DNA of 64,000 nucleotides from Plectosphaerella cucumerina (GCA_020746995.1 JAGPXD010000002.1:4092001-4156000); one strand, 5' to 3'. Positions 35,215-46,875 are shown, counted from the stretch's first letter. Notes: generated from the letters alone by a model not told the origin. Numbers and translations: made by a program.

Positions 35215-35904
35215 GATGATCAATTGCGCTGATATCTGTGGTAATGAGAAAAGATTGGCGATGAGGGTCCCAACTACAACCACCGTAACATCAAGTCTGT
35301 TTTATACCCGCCGTCTCTGCGACCTTCTTTGCACAGTCGGACGACCTGTCGCACCGTCTTACGCCGCAGCATCAGTCCCGGCATCGTGTCGAGCCAGAGA
35401 GCACGGCCAGGCGACTTTGGGTTTGGAGCTACCCCTCTGTTGCCTGCGATCGGCTGTCTCGACCAGAGGAGAAGTTGTCGGGGTGCGCCACCAGTCGGGA
35501 TGAATATTAAACACACAACTGCTGATCACGCCCAATTGAACATCCAATGGAGAGGAGGGGGAAGCACCGTGAATCGTAACGTGGGCATCACGCCTCAAGA
35601 TTCACGCCACCGCACCGCCCAGGGCTACCTGCCAGCCTGGAATTCGCAGAACTCACTCCCGATCTTAATGAGCACGAATTATCTGTCTCGTCGCATGAGA
35701 TTGGTGACCCCACATGCCTGCAGTCACGTCTTCCCTGCCCCGAAGGACCCGGCGATATCGCGGACTCATGTGAATGGTAATGGTATGAATTATGCGTGAC
35801 TTCAAGGTCAACAAACTCTTCAATATTAATTCATGGTATCGCCTCTTCCAACTCCATGTCGCTTGCTCACTCACTGACTCATATTCCAAATCCTTTCACC
35901 CCCC
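35215..35904. other. Intergenic, no gene seen
   Basis: About 0.7 kb between two minus-strand genes. It is relatively AT-rich towards 35800. No feature is supported. Confidence 0.5.
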
Positions 35905-37797
35905 CTACCTCGCGTGTGGCGCCCCCTGGCCGCCTTGATATCCCGACTCCAGCTCCGAATACGGCCCCTGCTGCCACCCATACGCAGGATACGGTTGTCC
36001 ATGGGGTACCTGAGGCGGCTGCTGACCATACGGCTGCGCGTACTGGGGCTGGTGTCCCTGGAGCTCCGGCGGCAGAGGCAGAGATTGACCGTACTGCTGT
36101 CCGGGAACGGCGTGGCCCGGAGGTCCCCACTGCTGAGGGGTGTGAAGCTCTGACGGAGGGGCTTGCTGCGTGCCTGGCATCTCGGACGGCCTGATGCCGC
36201 CTTGTCCGTGGAGCTCTGACGCCAGCGGAGACGGCGGAGCGTGGCCGTAGGGCGAGATGGGCGAGACCGTGTCCGGACGGGCAGGGCTTTCCTTCATGGG
36301 TCCCGAACCGGGGCTATAAGGGGGCGCGTAGATGGGCTGACCGGCGAGTTCGGGCTGTCCTGACACCACAGGGGGACTGCCGGGCCCATGAGCGTCGGAA
36401 GCGGCTGTCGAGGCGCCTCCTGCGGCTGCTGCGGCGGCGGCCTTCTTCTTGCGACGGATGATGAGCCATGCGATGAGACCGATGATGAGAACAGCACCGG
36501 CGCCGGCAGCCACGCCACCAGCGATGGCTGGGATGCTCGAGCCGCCCCCCGAGTTCCCGTTAGATGTCCCGCCATTGCTGCCAGAGTCAGACCCGCCCGA
36601 GGTAACGCTGCCACCGCTGCCTGTCTCTGCAGGTCCTGTTGGTGACCCAGTTGCCGACGGTCCCGGTGCGGTGGCGACGGTGCGTCCTGTGGCAACGGCG
36701 TACGTCTGCTCAACCGACTCAAGGCCCGTGGCTGTGGCCTCTCCCTTGGCCTCACTACAGTACTGGTTCAGCACACCGACTGCCGAGGTGACGTCCTCGA
36801 GGGCCGTCGACTCGCACGAGTACTTGACGCTGGCGGTGACGAGCGACGAGGCATAGCGAAAGATGCCCGACTTGATGCAGACGCACGAGGCGAGGGCGCC
36901 GGGTCCGTCGGGGCAGAGGCTGCTGCCCATCGAGGAGATGACTCTGCCGAGAGCCGTCTGCGCGCACGAGACCAGAGACGAGTATCCAGGGAGGGCGGTG
37001 ATGTAGTATGTCATGGCGCCAGGCGGCGGCGTCGGGAGGGGCAGATTCGTGGTACCGTTGCCCATGGCACAATAGGCGGAGAAGAAGTCCTGCGCCGAGG
37101 TGCGGTCTTCGGCGTTGTTGTCGCAGGAATAGCTGACGCTCGCGCTGATGACGCTGTTGATCTCCTGCGAGTTCCTGTTTCGTGTGCACATGCAGCCGGC
37201 GTAGGCTGCGACGGGTTCTCTAGGGCACCTAGTGGACTACAGGCAGAGGAGGTCAGGATCAATGATAGGAGGGAGGTTGGGCTCAGTGACGGACCATGTT
37301 CTCGATGGCGGCATAAGAGAGGGCGCTTTGTGCGCATCGAGCGAGGTTGAAGAACTCGGGGATGTCGGTGACAAGGTCGTTGATGAGATTTGTCGTCGGC
37401 GTCGGCAGGTCGAAGGACTTGTCGGGTGTGCAGTAGGCGCTGTAGACGATGCTGGCACTGGTAAAGTCTTCAGTGGCTGTCTCGCCGCAGTTGTACGACA
37501 GAGAGCTCGAGATACTGGTCCCGATGGCGGCGTAGTTGTTGTCCTTTGTGCAAACACAGGACTGGACGTTGTTGTTGTCGCCGCACGACGACGTCTGTCG
37601 CATAACATTTTCGCTGAGAGCCGACTGCGCACATGGTGCCTGTGGTTTGTGAGTGAGTTGCCGATGAATGTCCAAGTTACTTCATCTCATACCAAGAGTG
37701 AGAACAGTGGTAGCTCCGTGATGTACTTCTCGTCCTGTGCCGTAACCCCCCCGAAGAGGGAGAGTCCCATGAGGGAGAGGATGTGTCGCCGCGCCAT
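35905..37797 (-). CDS. Single-pass surface protein with three tandem six-cysteine modules
   Basis: Three minus-strand exons (37797-37693, 37639-37295, 37236-35905) give 593 residues. Residues 1-20 are a signal peptide. Three modules of about 70 residues follow, each with six cysteines in the same order (C-x14-17-C-x7-10-C-x-C-x18-22-C-x17-21-C), starting with CAQSALS, CAQSALS and CAQTALG and each ending in YC. The spacing resembles CFEM-type extracellular domains but does not match the eight-cysteine CFEM pattern. A Gly/Ser/Thr stalk leads to one membrane helix (AVLIIGLIAWLIIRRKKK) and a Pro/Gln/Gly/Tyr-rich tail of about 180 residues that would lie in the cytoplasm. A receptor or wall-anchor role is inference. 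Exon junctions were confirmed by restoring the cysteine pattern of module 2. Confidence 0.85.
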
Positions 37798-38984
37798 AGT
37801 GGATATGGCTCTCGGTCGAGAAGTGATGTCTCGTGAGAGGACGCTCGGAGCGTAGGTAAAGACTGTGGTGTCCCGTCAAAGACTCACGATGGCTTCACAG
37901 ATGCCTCTAGGAGGGAGCCAAAGGGGGTGAAGGAGGGGAGATTTTTCCTCTCATGTGGCGTTCCTAGGAGTCCGCTCCATGACCGCACCTTCGGAGGGGC
38001 TCCGTCCCCAGGCAGCGAGCGCGACCAAAGCAGTCGCCGGTCACGGGCCCAACGGCGTCCTCCCGCGGCATCGCGCCCTACGGCTCGCGTCGTGATGCCG
38101 GCGACCCCTGCCAGCTGAACGCCTCTGCGCTTAGCGGCACCAAAGATGGCAGGCTGTGCGGACCCAGCGGTCCAGGGGTCAGGGGTGTCTGCCCCAAATC
38201 GTAAGGCTGGTTTGTCGATCAGTGACATGGGGATGTTCACGAGCAGAGGCTGCAGCTGGTCGTTTGTGGTAGACAGGGCCTTCATCATTTCTTGGTGGTC
38301 ATCAGATGCACACAGAGGTATGCTTCCTTTCTGTCTCGAACAGATATCTATGGTGAGTCTGACCCAAGTTTAAACCCCAAGTGTCAGTTTGTCACTTTGG
38401 AGGCACGGCCCACGATCGACCGTTCCAGCATGGTGTTGACGCCGGTGCGGACCGCTAGCACCAGTGTAATTTCGGGTCGCCAGCCTAGCAAGGGGCTGAG
38501 GAGGGGGCGTTTCCAGGCGGAACATCCCACGAATGCCCTGAAGTGGTTGACGACCATGAAGCTTCGTGCTCCTTGCAACCCCGACACTTGCTTGGCAACC
38601 TCAACCTTGCCTCGAGGACTTGTTCACCGAAGAGATCATACATAGGAGCATTCTCAAAAGGCAGGCGCATCAGCGTAGAGAGATCCCCTGCCCGCGGCGA
38701 CCGTTGTGAATGGCTTGCAACTAAGGCAAGCCACGTGGGGTCCAAACCAAGGCGCTGACTCTGCCGGCGAACGCCACCAATCAAGGATGCCTCGTTCAGG
38801 GGTAAAGGGGCGTCGACAATTGGTCTGTGTTAGCGAGACGGCCTGATGCAGGCGGCCAGGGGCTGTTTCTATGGTCCAAGAGATGGTGGTGGCTAGGTGT
38901 GGCAGAAGAAAGTCGAGAAAACAAAGAATGAAAATTCCTCTTCTTCTGGTAGTATGTATTCCTACTCTCTTTTCAACTTGACCT
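37798..38984. other. Intergenic, no gene seen
   Basis: About 1.2 kb between two minus-strand genes. Frames are short and without recognisable domains. Confidence 0.55.
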
Positions 38985-40502
38985 CTACACGCGCTCTTCG
39001 TTGGATCGAACTCTGTTGCTGCGAACTTGGCCGACCTCCTCCTCCGACAAATCCTCCGGGTCCTTGATGCCGGTAATCTTAGCGAGGATCGGCACCGCAT
39101 ATAGGTCACCCGAGGTGTTGACCATTGTGCGGAAGCGGTCCAATAGCCAGTCGATTGCAACGACCACGGCATACATGCCCGTGATGGGTATTCCCGCCGA
39201 GGTCGCGACCATGATGCTCAGCACAAGTGCCGCCGCCGGGATAGGCGTGCTTCCGATTGCCGCGAGAGTCGAGAGAAGCAAAATCATGATGTAGTGCCCC
39301 GCATTGAGGCTCATCCCCTGCGTTCGCGCGAGGAAGATGGCAATGCTGGGGAAGTAGATGGCCGCGCCGTCCATGTTGAGCATACAACCCAGTGGTGCCG
39401 CGAAACTGATAATGGTATCGGGATATCCCTGGTCCCGTAGCGAACGGATGACGATAGGCAGTGCGCCAGCTGACGAGGCGGTTCCCCACGCCGTCACCCA
39501 TGCCTTGGAGCAGCGCAGCCAATGGGTGTAGGGGTTCCGGCGAGTGATGGCGAAGAAGAGCAGGGGAAGGGTGATGAAGAGATGGAACAACATGGAGGTG
39601 ATGGTACCGGCGATGAGGTACCCCAGGTTCGACCCGATGTCATTGACGTCGAGCTTGAACATGTTGGACAGGATGAGGAAGAAGACACCGATAGGGGCCA
39701 GCTTGATCAGCACACCGATGATCTTGGCGATCATGCGGTTGATCTCGTTGACGACCTTGAGAATGGGCGACTCTTCCTCCTCAGGGCGAATGAGGTATCC
39801 AATGATGATCGACGAAATGATTATGGCGAGAAGCTGATTCTCGGCAAAGGCCTTGGCCAGGTTGTTGGGCACGAAAGTGTTGAACAGATCGACGGCAACC
39901 TCGTGCGGTTTGCGCTCCTCGAGGTCCTCGAGGTCTGACTCCACGTTGGCCTTGTCGAATGCCGCGTCCGACGCGACGACGTACCGAGGCTGCCAAACCT
40001 GCGAGGACATGACAATCGAGAAAGCGACCGAGAAGATGGTCGTGATCACGTACCAGAAGATGGTCCAACGAGCGAGCGCGGCACCACCCTGGGCGATCTG
40101 TCGGAGAGACTGAACGGATAGAATCATGGCGCAGACGATCATGGGGATGACTTATCCGGGTCAGCAGCTGTACGGGAACTCATCATTGGAAAACTCACCG
40201 ACTGCTTGCAAGGCGCGCAGCCAAAGCTGACCAGGGATTCCAAGTACAGCAGGGACAGCCTCAGGGACGTTCTCCTTGCCGACGGCGGCTGTAGTACCAA
40301 GGCCGATGGCGATGGCAACGGCTGCTGCGAGGATGATCTGGACGGCATGGCCTGGCTCGATGATGGGATGCCACCAGGGCGTCTTTGTCTCGGTGGGTTT
40401 ATCGTCGGCGGTGGCGGTGTTCTGATCCGTCTGGATCGAGTTGCTGCCGCTCACATTCTTGTCCTCAGACGCGAAGACGGTCTTTTCCGGGACGGACGCC
40501 AT
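38985..40502 (-). CDS. Dicarboxylate/amino acid:cation symporter (DAACS, SLC1-like)
   Basis: Two minus-strand exons (40502-40199, 40150-38985) give 489 residues. The family core is clear: a reentrant-loop serine-rich motif WGTASSAGALPIVIR, the unwound helix LGCMLNMDGAAIYFPSIAIFLA with the NMDG cation-site sequence, LLLSTLAAIGSTPIPAAA for the second hairpin and IDWLLDRFRTMVNTSGDLYAV in the last helix, where R and D contact substrate and cation. A soluble N terminus of about 45 residues precedes the first helix. Relatives carry dicarboxylates, glutamate or neutral amino acids with sodium or protons across the plasma membrane. The long loop between helices (about 25 charged residues, DLEDLEERKPHE) is typical of fungal members. 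The 48-bp intron ends in aag. Confidence 0.9.
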
Positions 40503-42271
40503 CGTAGGGTGGGCGAGGGGTTGAAAAGTTGACGCCAGGAAGCGAAGTAGGTTCAGTCTGTCCAAGTCAACATTGCACCAGGTCGCTATATACTTGTCTT
40601 CGACCCTCGATCACGTCTTCAAAGTTATGGGCCCCGACGGGCTTCATTAGGGTCTTCACCCAGACTGGTCCTCTCGACTGACCGACAAAGTCTCGCCCCC
40701 TGCACATTTTCCAGCCCGTGAAATATCTTCCAGATGGTTACTCCCAAGGGGCAATTGCGTGATGGAGTCCAAGTCCTCGGGATGTGTCACGGAGTGGACT
40801 GTCGTTGAATCGTGTTGTCATGAAATCGCCCGCTGGAAGTTGAGTTCTTGACATGGGCCCAATGAGGTATTCCCGGTGACGTCGCGGACCACTTTACGAC
40901 CCTCCGTTGGCGGGACCGGCTTTGCTTTCTCCCCGAGCCAAGGGCCGTTTGAACGCCGGGTAGCCAGCCGGGCCCGCCGCGCCGGGTACGGCCAAGGAGC
41001 GGATGGGATTGCGTGCGCGGTGTGGTGTTGCCGGTGAGAAAACTTCAACGACAGGGCTGGTGGTGAAAGATTCGGATGTAACTATGAAGGGCCACATTAC
41101 TCGTCTATCTGCGGCTACCTATGAGTGCATGTACCCTCTCCATGCTGTGCATTAATCGGGGCTGGGTATCTTAACCCCAGTCATTCTCGTTCATCCGGGA
41201 TGGTCTATCTAGGTACTTGCCGTTGTTGGCCTCAAGACGATTAGGTAGAGCGCTGTCGAGGGTGTGTTCTCCACCAGCACGACTCAGACTGAAAACCATG
41301 ATCAGGATCTTATTTCGACGTCTAACCATATCAGCGCCGATCTAGACCGTATGGACTGACTTTGAAGGTCGGCTTTCGCAAGATACCATCCCCTGACACG
41401 TCCAAGTTCATCCCGGTGCTCTATGAGGTTGAAGCCTGCTGACGGTACTTGACAGCCTTTTGCATCATGGGGCTCGCAATAGTGAAGGGGTTCTTGAGAC
41501 TTGCGAAGCTGGAATTCGGCAGCCTATGAGCTGTGCTGGATATGCAGACGAAATGAACCGTGCCTTGAATTTTTGATGCAGCCATGGCTCACATGTGGCT
41601 CAGAAGATGTGATTCCGGGTCTAGGGCTTCCAGGCTTATCCAAGATGAGTCGGATCCAGACTCTCAGTCTGATTCACTGACATTGGGGGCCGAGATCTCC
41701 ATTCCCGCGTGGTCTTGGCCAAGAAAAACCCAGCCGCCATTGAACTATTGTGAATGTAAGAAAAGTGCATGTTTGAAGAGGAGGAAGTAGCCAAGATGTG
41801 TGTGAATATCAACTACACTTGGCCGTCGCCGGGGCAATCCCAACCATTTTTACGGCCTCTTGCTCAAGTCTCCAGCTAAACAGAAATCTGGCTAGCAATT
41901 GGGCAAGACAATGAGCGAAGGATCGGATGGAGTCTGTCAGCTTCGCCATCCCCGTTTCGTACATGTAAGAATCCGGGCAAGGGCAAGCATCGACCCCTGC
42001 ATTTCCGTGAAGGTGTGACGTGGTCTACGTTGCGCCAAGTCGTCGAACTTGGGCAGAGGAAGATCCTCTTGCCTGAAACTGGATGGACGCTGACTTGATA
42101 TGACGCATGCTGCTTATGAAGCGACTCAAACTCACAACATGCTCCTGGCTCTACGTCGTTCCTGTCCCCAAATTCTCGTCAACCTCACATCTATCTCGCC
42201 GGTAAAGCTTAGCCCAACAATTCGCCACCAAAACCCGTCACGCCCGGAAAACAAAACGCCGTTCTCAGAAA
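40503..42271. other. Intergenic, no gene seen
   Basis: A 1.77 kb spacer between divergent genes. It holds their promoters; no open frame over 76 codons has a recognisable domain. Confidence 0.55.
40585..40592 (-). promoter_or_regulatory. Possible TATA box of the symporter gene
   Basis: On the minus strand GTATATAG lies about 85 bp before the symporter ATG. The call rests on motif and distance only. Confidence 0.35.
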
Positions 42272-43282
42272 ATGAGATCAGGACGAAGCATATCCGTCAT
42301 CAGCTGCCATGCCGAAGGTGAAGCAGGAGATGTCGTCGTCGGCGGCGTCCTCGATATCCCGGCCGCCTCCATGCACGAGAAGCTGAAGAGGTTCACCGAC
42401 AAGCACGACGGCCTACGTACGCTGATGACCCACGAGCCGCGAGGGCGCCCGGAAATGAGCGCCGTGATTATTGTTCCACCCTGCGACCCCAAAGCTGATG
42501 CAGGCTTTCTCATCATGAGCCCCGACGGCTGGGTCCCCATGTCTGGCTCCAATACCATCTGTACGACTACCGTCCTGTTGGAGACCGGCATGGTGTCCAT
42601 GAAAGAGCCTACAACGGTCGTGAGACTCGATACAGCGGCAGGCTTGATCACAGCAACGGCTGAGTGCGAGAATGGGGTCTGCAGGTCGGTGTCTTTTGAC
42701 AACGTCCCCGCGTTTGTGTACGCTTTGGACATGGAGGTCGACGTGCCTGGTGTGGGAAAGATTCTCGTCGACATCGCTTATGGCGGCCTGTGGTGCGTCG
42801 TGGTCCAGGCCGCGTCCCTGGGTATCGCAGTCACATCAGACAACGGGAAGCGACTGATCGAGCTGGGGAAGTTGATAAGGGCGGCTGTCTTGGAAAGCTG
42901 CATGCCAACACATCCCGAAAACCCTGAGATCAGGGGTGTCAGCAATGTCATTATCAGCGAGCCCCTGGAGAAGATCAAAGAAGGGTTCAGTGTCAAGCAC
43001 GCTGTGGTCGTCCCTCCTGGAAGACTTGACCGCAGTCCATGCGGAACAGGAAGCTCGTGTCGCCTGGCCATCCTGCATGCCAGAAAGCAAGTCAAGGTGG
43101 AACAGGATGTCAAGATCAAAAGCTTGATCGACACAATGTTTCTGGGGCGAGTCAAGACGACGGCTCAAGTCGGATCTTTGCATGGCATCGTTCCAAGCAT
43201 TAAAGGCAGAGCGTGGATTACTGGTGAGAAGAGTGTGTTTGTAGACCCAGACGACCCCTTCCCGGAGGGTTTCCAGCTTTAG
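42272..43282 (+). CDS. Proline racemase superfamily enzyme with Ser/Cys catalytic pair
   Basis: One exon of 336 residues, the normal length. The family frame is clear: an N-terminal HAEGEAGDVVVGG (HTxGEP-like), an FLIMSPDGWVPMSGSNTI segment in place of the usual MCGHGTI, a DIAYGGLWCVVV strand and the C-terminal DRSPCGTGSSCRLA. The first catalytic residue is Ser91 instead of Cys, while the second, Cys257, is present. In this superfamily Cys/Cys enzymes are proline racemases or 4-hydroxyproline epimerases, Cys/Thr enzymes are trans-3-hydroxyproline dehydratases, and Ser/Cys members have been reported with epimerase and dehydratase activity. This protein is therefore most likely a hydroxyproline epimerase or dehydratase rather than a proline racemase. 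No signal peptide is present. Confidence 0.88.
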   Translation: MRSGRSISVISCHAEGEAGDVVVGGVLDIPAASMHEKLKRFTDKHDGLRTLMTHEPRGRPEMSAVIIVPPCDPKADAGFLIMSPDGWVPMSGSNTICTTTVLLETGMVSMKEPTTVVRLDTAAGLITATAECENGVCRSVSFDNVPAFVYALDMEVDVPGVGKILVDIAYGGLWCVVVQAASLGIAVTSDNGKRLIELGKLIRAAVLESCMPTHPENPEIRGVSNVIISEPLEKIKEGFSVKHAVVVPPGRLDRSPCGTGSSCRLAILHARKQVKVEQDVKIKSLIDTMFLGRVKTTAQVGSLHGIVPSIKGRAWITGEKSVFVDPDDPFPEGFQL

Positions 43283-43928
43283 ATGTAAACAGTTGTTCTG
43301 TGAATGCCGCTGAGACCTCAATTTTCTGCAAGGTGCTCACCTGTGGAAGGTAGACAGCTTCTTTCTTGAATAGGTATTTACCTGCCATCATGAAATCAGG
43401 ACGGCTGCGCCAGTAGTATGAGTACCACCGTGCATTGTATCTTTGAAGCAGACGAAGTTGGAGCAGCTACACCGATGAGACGCCAACACCTCTCTACCTC
43501 GTGATCGTCTCCCATGCATCGGGTTGTTTTCAGCATCTTGCAGACCATTGATCTGTGCCGAGCAAGACGCTCGTGTGAGTCGGGCGACAGCTTGGCAGCC
43601 AAGAGCTTGCGGTTAGCAGATGAATGGCCACACGAGCCTTTCCAAAAAGCCTGTATCCACCCCTACCCCGACTTGCCAGAATACGATCCAAGACTTCTCT
43701 TGGACACATGGGACGGTGGCCTCCATCTCACCGGCTACTTTGCACTGTAAGGTTGGGGCATTACGAACTCCTGACCCTAGGGCGACGATGAATGGATATA
43801 GTCAGGCTCCCCCTCTCGACAACTCCTATGTACTCTGGACCTTACGTAGGTATACACAATCAACAGTCATTCGAAGACGAACAGAGCCGCCAACCTCCGA
43901 CCACTGCTTTCTTCGCCACTTTCAAGCC
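43283..43928. other. Intergenic, one unrecognised short frame
   Basis: A 78-codon plus-strand frame (43514-43750) begins with ATG but has no known domain. No gene is supported. Confidence 0.4.
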
Positions 43929-44431
43929 ATGGAGAACACGACTCCCCGTCCCCACAACCCCAGAGCCCTCAAACAAGAGCCACCGAACGCCTTCATTCTC
44001 ATCTGTGGACCGATCACCACTGCCACTTGGCTCATTATCGGAGGCATCGCGCTCAGCAGCGACGCCACATCAGCTTCGTCTTCCGCAGACGTTGTGGTCA
44101 TTTTATGCTGCGCCGTCCACCTCATCGCTACGGTCTGGGCTATGTTAGGTCTCGGCCCTTGGTTTTGGCATCGCAGGCTTCTGCGCCCTTGTCGTCTCTC
44201 CCTCTTTGAACTACCTATGGCGTCCTGTTCTTAACTCTTGGAGGAATGCAGGCCGGGTGGCTGGCCGAGTGGTGCCTCCATCCGGTGGGCCGCCTCCTGG
44301 GCTACCAGAGGTAATCGGCATACCTCGGTGTCATCGACGTCGTCAAGAACCGAGAGCAGATGAAGGGCCAGCGAGTGCGTTCCTCGAGACGCAGTCTGCA
44401 CAGGCGGCTGGTTGCACTAGCGTTCCGATAA
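43929..44431 (+). pseudogene. Probable decayed four-helix membrane protein gene
   Basis: Translation from the ATG at 43929 gives two membrane helices (FILICGPITTATWLIIGGIA and VVVILCCAVHLIATVWAML). From 44155 the hydrophobic pattern continues in the next frame (ALGFGIAGFCALVVSPSLN), and from about 44210 in the third frame (GVLFLTLGGMQAGWLAEWC). That frame has a TAA at 44312-44314 and then runs on with a basic tail (VIDVVKNREQMKGQRVR) to a TAA at 44429-44431. The gaps between frames are too small for introns, so two one-base changes and one stop would be needed to break an ancestral protein of about 165 residues. The alternative is a real 101-residue two-helix protein ending at 44234 with chance continuation. 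The family is unknown. Confidence 0.4.
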
Positions 44432-44608
44432 GGCGCCGAGCGAGTCACTGGTATGCCCCGAGGAGTGGTCGGAGGGCGCCGTGGACATGACTCACTGAGA
44501 CGCTGAGCAATCATGTGTCGATCACCTCAATTGAGGTCGGGTGCCGAAAATGACCGATCAGACAACTACATTCTCCCAGCAAGTTCGACAACACCCTCAC
44601 CGGACAAG

Positions 44609-45182
44609 ATGACGAAAGACGATATTTCAAAGGATTGGTATCGCGACGGGTATCTCCTGTCGACCAAGCCTGAGCTCATCCAGCCCGACGCGTTCAACGC
44701 CGCCCTCGCATCTGACCTCATCTGGTGGGCGAAGCCGCTGCCACGCGACCAGCTGCTGAAAGCTCTGAGCAACTCGCTATGCTTGGGCCTGTATGCCCTG
44801 CCAGACTCGACATCAAGCATTGCCGGTAAGCCTCCTGCCATCCTGCAGCCCTTTCACGCTTTGCTGACCGCGACTAGGCCGGCGCGACCCCGAGATGGTG
44901 GGGTTCTGTCGTATCATCACTGACTACGTCACCTTTGGGTATCTGACGGACGTCTACATCCTCGATGGACACCAAGGCAAGGGCTTGGGGAAGTGGATGA
45001 TGGATTGCTTGAATGAGCTCCTCGAGGAGTGGCCCGACCTGCGCCGGGTGCTCCTGATCACCGGCTCTCCCGACGCAAACAAGCTGTACACCAAGACGCT
45101 GGGGGCGCTTGAGTGGAACTCGTCGGCGGCTGGAAAGATGTCGGTGATGCAAAAGTTCGGGCCTGCCGTGTCGAACCGCTAG
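44609..45182 (+). CDS. GNAT-family N-acetyltransferase
   Basis: Two exons (44609-44825, 44878-45182) give 173 residues. The acetyl-CoA binding motif is seen as DGHQGKGLGKWMMD (Q/RxxGxG/A), preceded by the usual strands MVGFCRIITDYVTFGYLTDVYI and followed by LLITGSPDANKLYTKTLG, in which the Tyr is a common general acid in this family. The protein is short and lacks targeting signals. The substrate (small amine, antibiotic-like compound or protein N terminus) cannot be told. The 52-bp intron has donor gtaagc, branch gctgac and acceptor tag; its splicing restores AGRRDPEMVGF. The stop lies 46 bp from the end of the convergent TRM7 gene. Confidence 0.85.
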
Positions 45183-45228
45183 CGGCGAGGAGAGATGGGC
45201 CTTTTGTTCTTCGGATATTGCTGGGTGC

Positions 45229-46486
45229 TCAGCTCTTGGCGGCGGCGGGCTTGACGGAACCGCCGATGAGCTTCCTCAGCTCAATGGCGCGCTTGTAGGG
45301 AGGCGCTGTTGGCGGCTGCACGGGGTCGAGGGAGACGTGGTCGTCGGGAAGGGTGTACGAGGCGTCTGAGTCAAAGGCAGATAGGTCTCCACAGGCAATG
45401 AATGGCGCAATCCACTTAACGTCCCGAGGCTCCTGGCCCTCCTCTTGTTCGTCATAAACCTCCATCTCGACGACGCCGTTGCTGTCTGTTGAGGGGACTC
45501 GTTGCGAAGAGGATGCCCAGGTAGCCGTGTTGGTGTCCTGCATCAAGGTGTCGGCAACGATGGGGAGCTGGCTCTGCCTCTCGTCAAGCATCTCAGGCAG
45601 GCGGTTGCCGACACCCAGTGGGTTCTCGAGGCTGGCCTTGAAGCCGGCGGGGGGCTGGAAGTTGATGCAGACGATGAATGCCTCGACACTGCTTGCGCGG
45701 GAAGACCTTGGCTTTGCGACGATGACCTTTTCGAAAAAGATCTTGAGCTGAGCGTAGAGGATGTCGACGTTTCGGCCGCGGAAGATCTTGGCAACAAACT
45801 TGCCACCGGGCTTGAGGACGCAGAGGGCGAGATTGAGCGCTGCGAAGAGCAGCTGCGACTGCACGTAGATGTCAAGGTCGTGAAGACCCGTCACATCGGG
45901 AGCGCCATCGCTGATAACGAGATCGACGGGTTGCGACGCCTGCTTGCTGTTGGTAGTGGCGGCGTCGTATTCCGGGTCAAGAGCCTCGAGGAGGAGCGGA
46001 ACGGTCGCAGGGTGTGTGATGTCGGCTCTCAATGTGACCACGCCGGACAGGGGGCTGATGGGCTGCAGGTCGATAGACACAATCTTGACGTCTTTCCTGT
46101 CCTCTCCCGCGCCCGTCATTGGCGTGTCAACGACGGTATCCGCCGGAGCAGCGCCAGTATCCTCGGTCTGGAAGACGTTGAGCATCTGCTGGCGGAAGCT
46201 GGCCTCGCGGTCCTGCCATGCCGTCCGTCCAAACTTCTCATCCTTGATTAGGACGCGTGACAGAACCTGGGACCAACTGCCGGGGGCGGCGCACAAGTCC
46301 ACGACTCTTGTGACATTGGCGAAGAGGTCAAACTCTGGGCGGTGTCAGAGGGTGCTCAGGAACAATGTGAACAACGAACGGACCTTCATCGAGTTGGAGC
46401 AGCTTGAATGCACTTCGCGCCCGCCAGCCCTGCTCCTTGGCGAGACGGTAGTAGGCGTCGCGCTTGTCCTTGGATGCCTTGCCCAT
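45229..46486 (-). CDS. TRM7: TRM7-type tRNA 2'-O-methyltransferase (FtsJ family)
   Basis: Two minus-strand exons (46486-46384, 46334-45229) give 402 residues. The start MGKASKDKRDAYYRLAKEQGWRARSAFKLLQLDE is nearly diagnostic of eukaryotic TRM7/FTSJ1. The K-D-K-E catalytic set is present: Lys28 in RSAFKLLQ, Asp in VISDGAPDVTG, Lys in GGKFVAKIFRG and Glu in SSVEAFIVC. DLCAAPGSWSQVLSRVL binds S-adenosylmethionine. TRM7 methylates positions 32 and 34 of the anticodon loop of tRNA-Phe, -Trp and -Leu together with partner proteins. An insertion of about 60 residues after VLSRVL and a C-terminal extension of about 110 residues make it longer than yeast TRM7. The 49-bp intron has donor gtccgt. The gene is divergent from MAK5, sharing a promoter region of 389 bp. 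Confidence 0.92.
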
Positions 46487-46875
46487 GATTGCGGTCTCTG
46501 CTGTAACCGGGGTTGGGTCGGACGAGGGGGTTCAGGGGGTGAGGGCGGGCGAGGGGTATCGTTCAGCGGCCGCGGGGTGAAAATTTGGCGGGTGAGAGTG
46601 ACTTCTGTAGGGTTGTCATTTAGGTGTGGACTGTGCTCGGTGTGGCTTTCGGTGAGACCCGACCAGACGGGACTGGATTCGGTGAATGCTCACCGGAGAA
46701 AGGTGGCACCGCATCCGCCAAATTTTCTTCAGACTGGCGCGGGCTCGAAGCGTCGAATTGACGCCGCTGGCGGCTTGAGGACCCCACTAAAAAGTTCGTC
46801 CCGCCATCAACTGCCCGTGTTGCGCTCAGGATCAACGCCGACACCGACATTCGAGACCGACTGCCAGCTCCCATC
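46487..46875. promoter_or_regulatory. Shared divergent promoter region of TRM7 and MAK5
   Basis: Only 389 bp separate the two start codons, so both genes must be driven from this spacer. I see no TATA box; the run of G/C-rich and short CT tracts is typical of housekeeping promoters. Shared control is inference from the arrangement. Confidence 0.5.
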
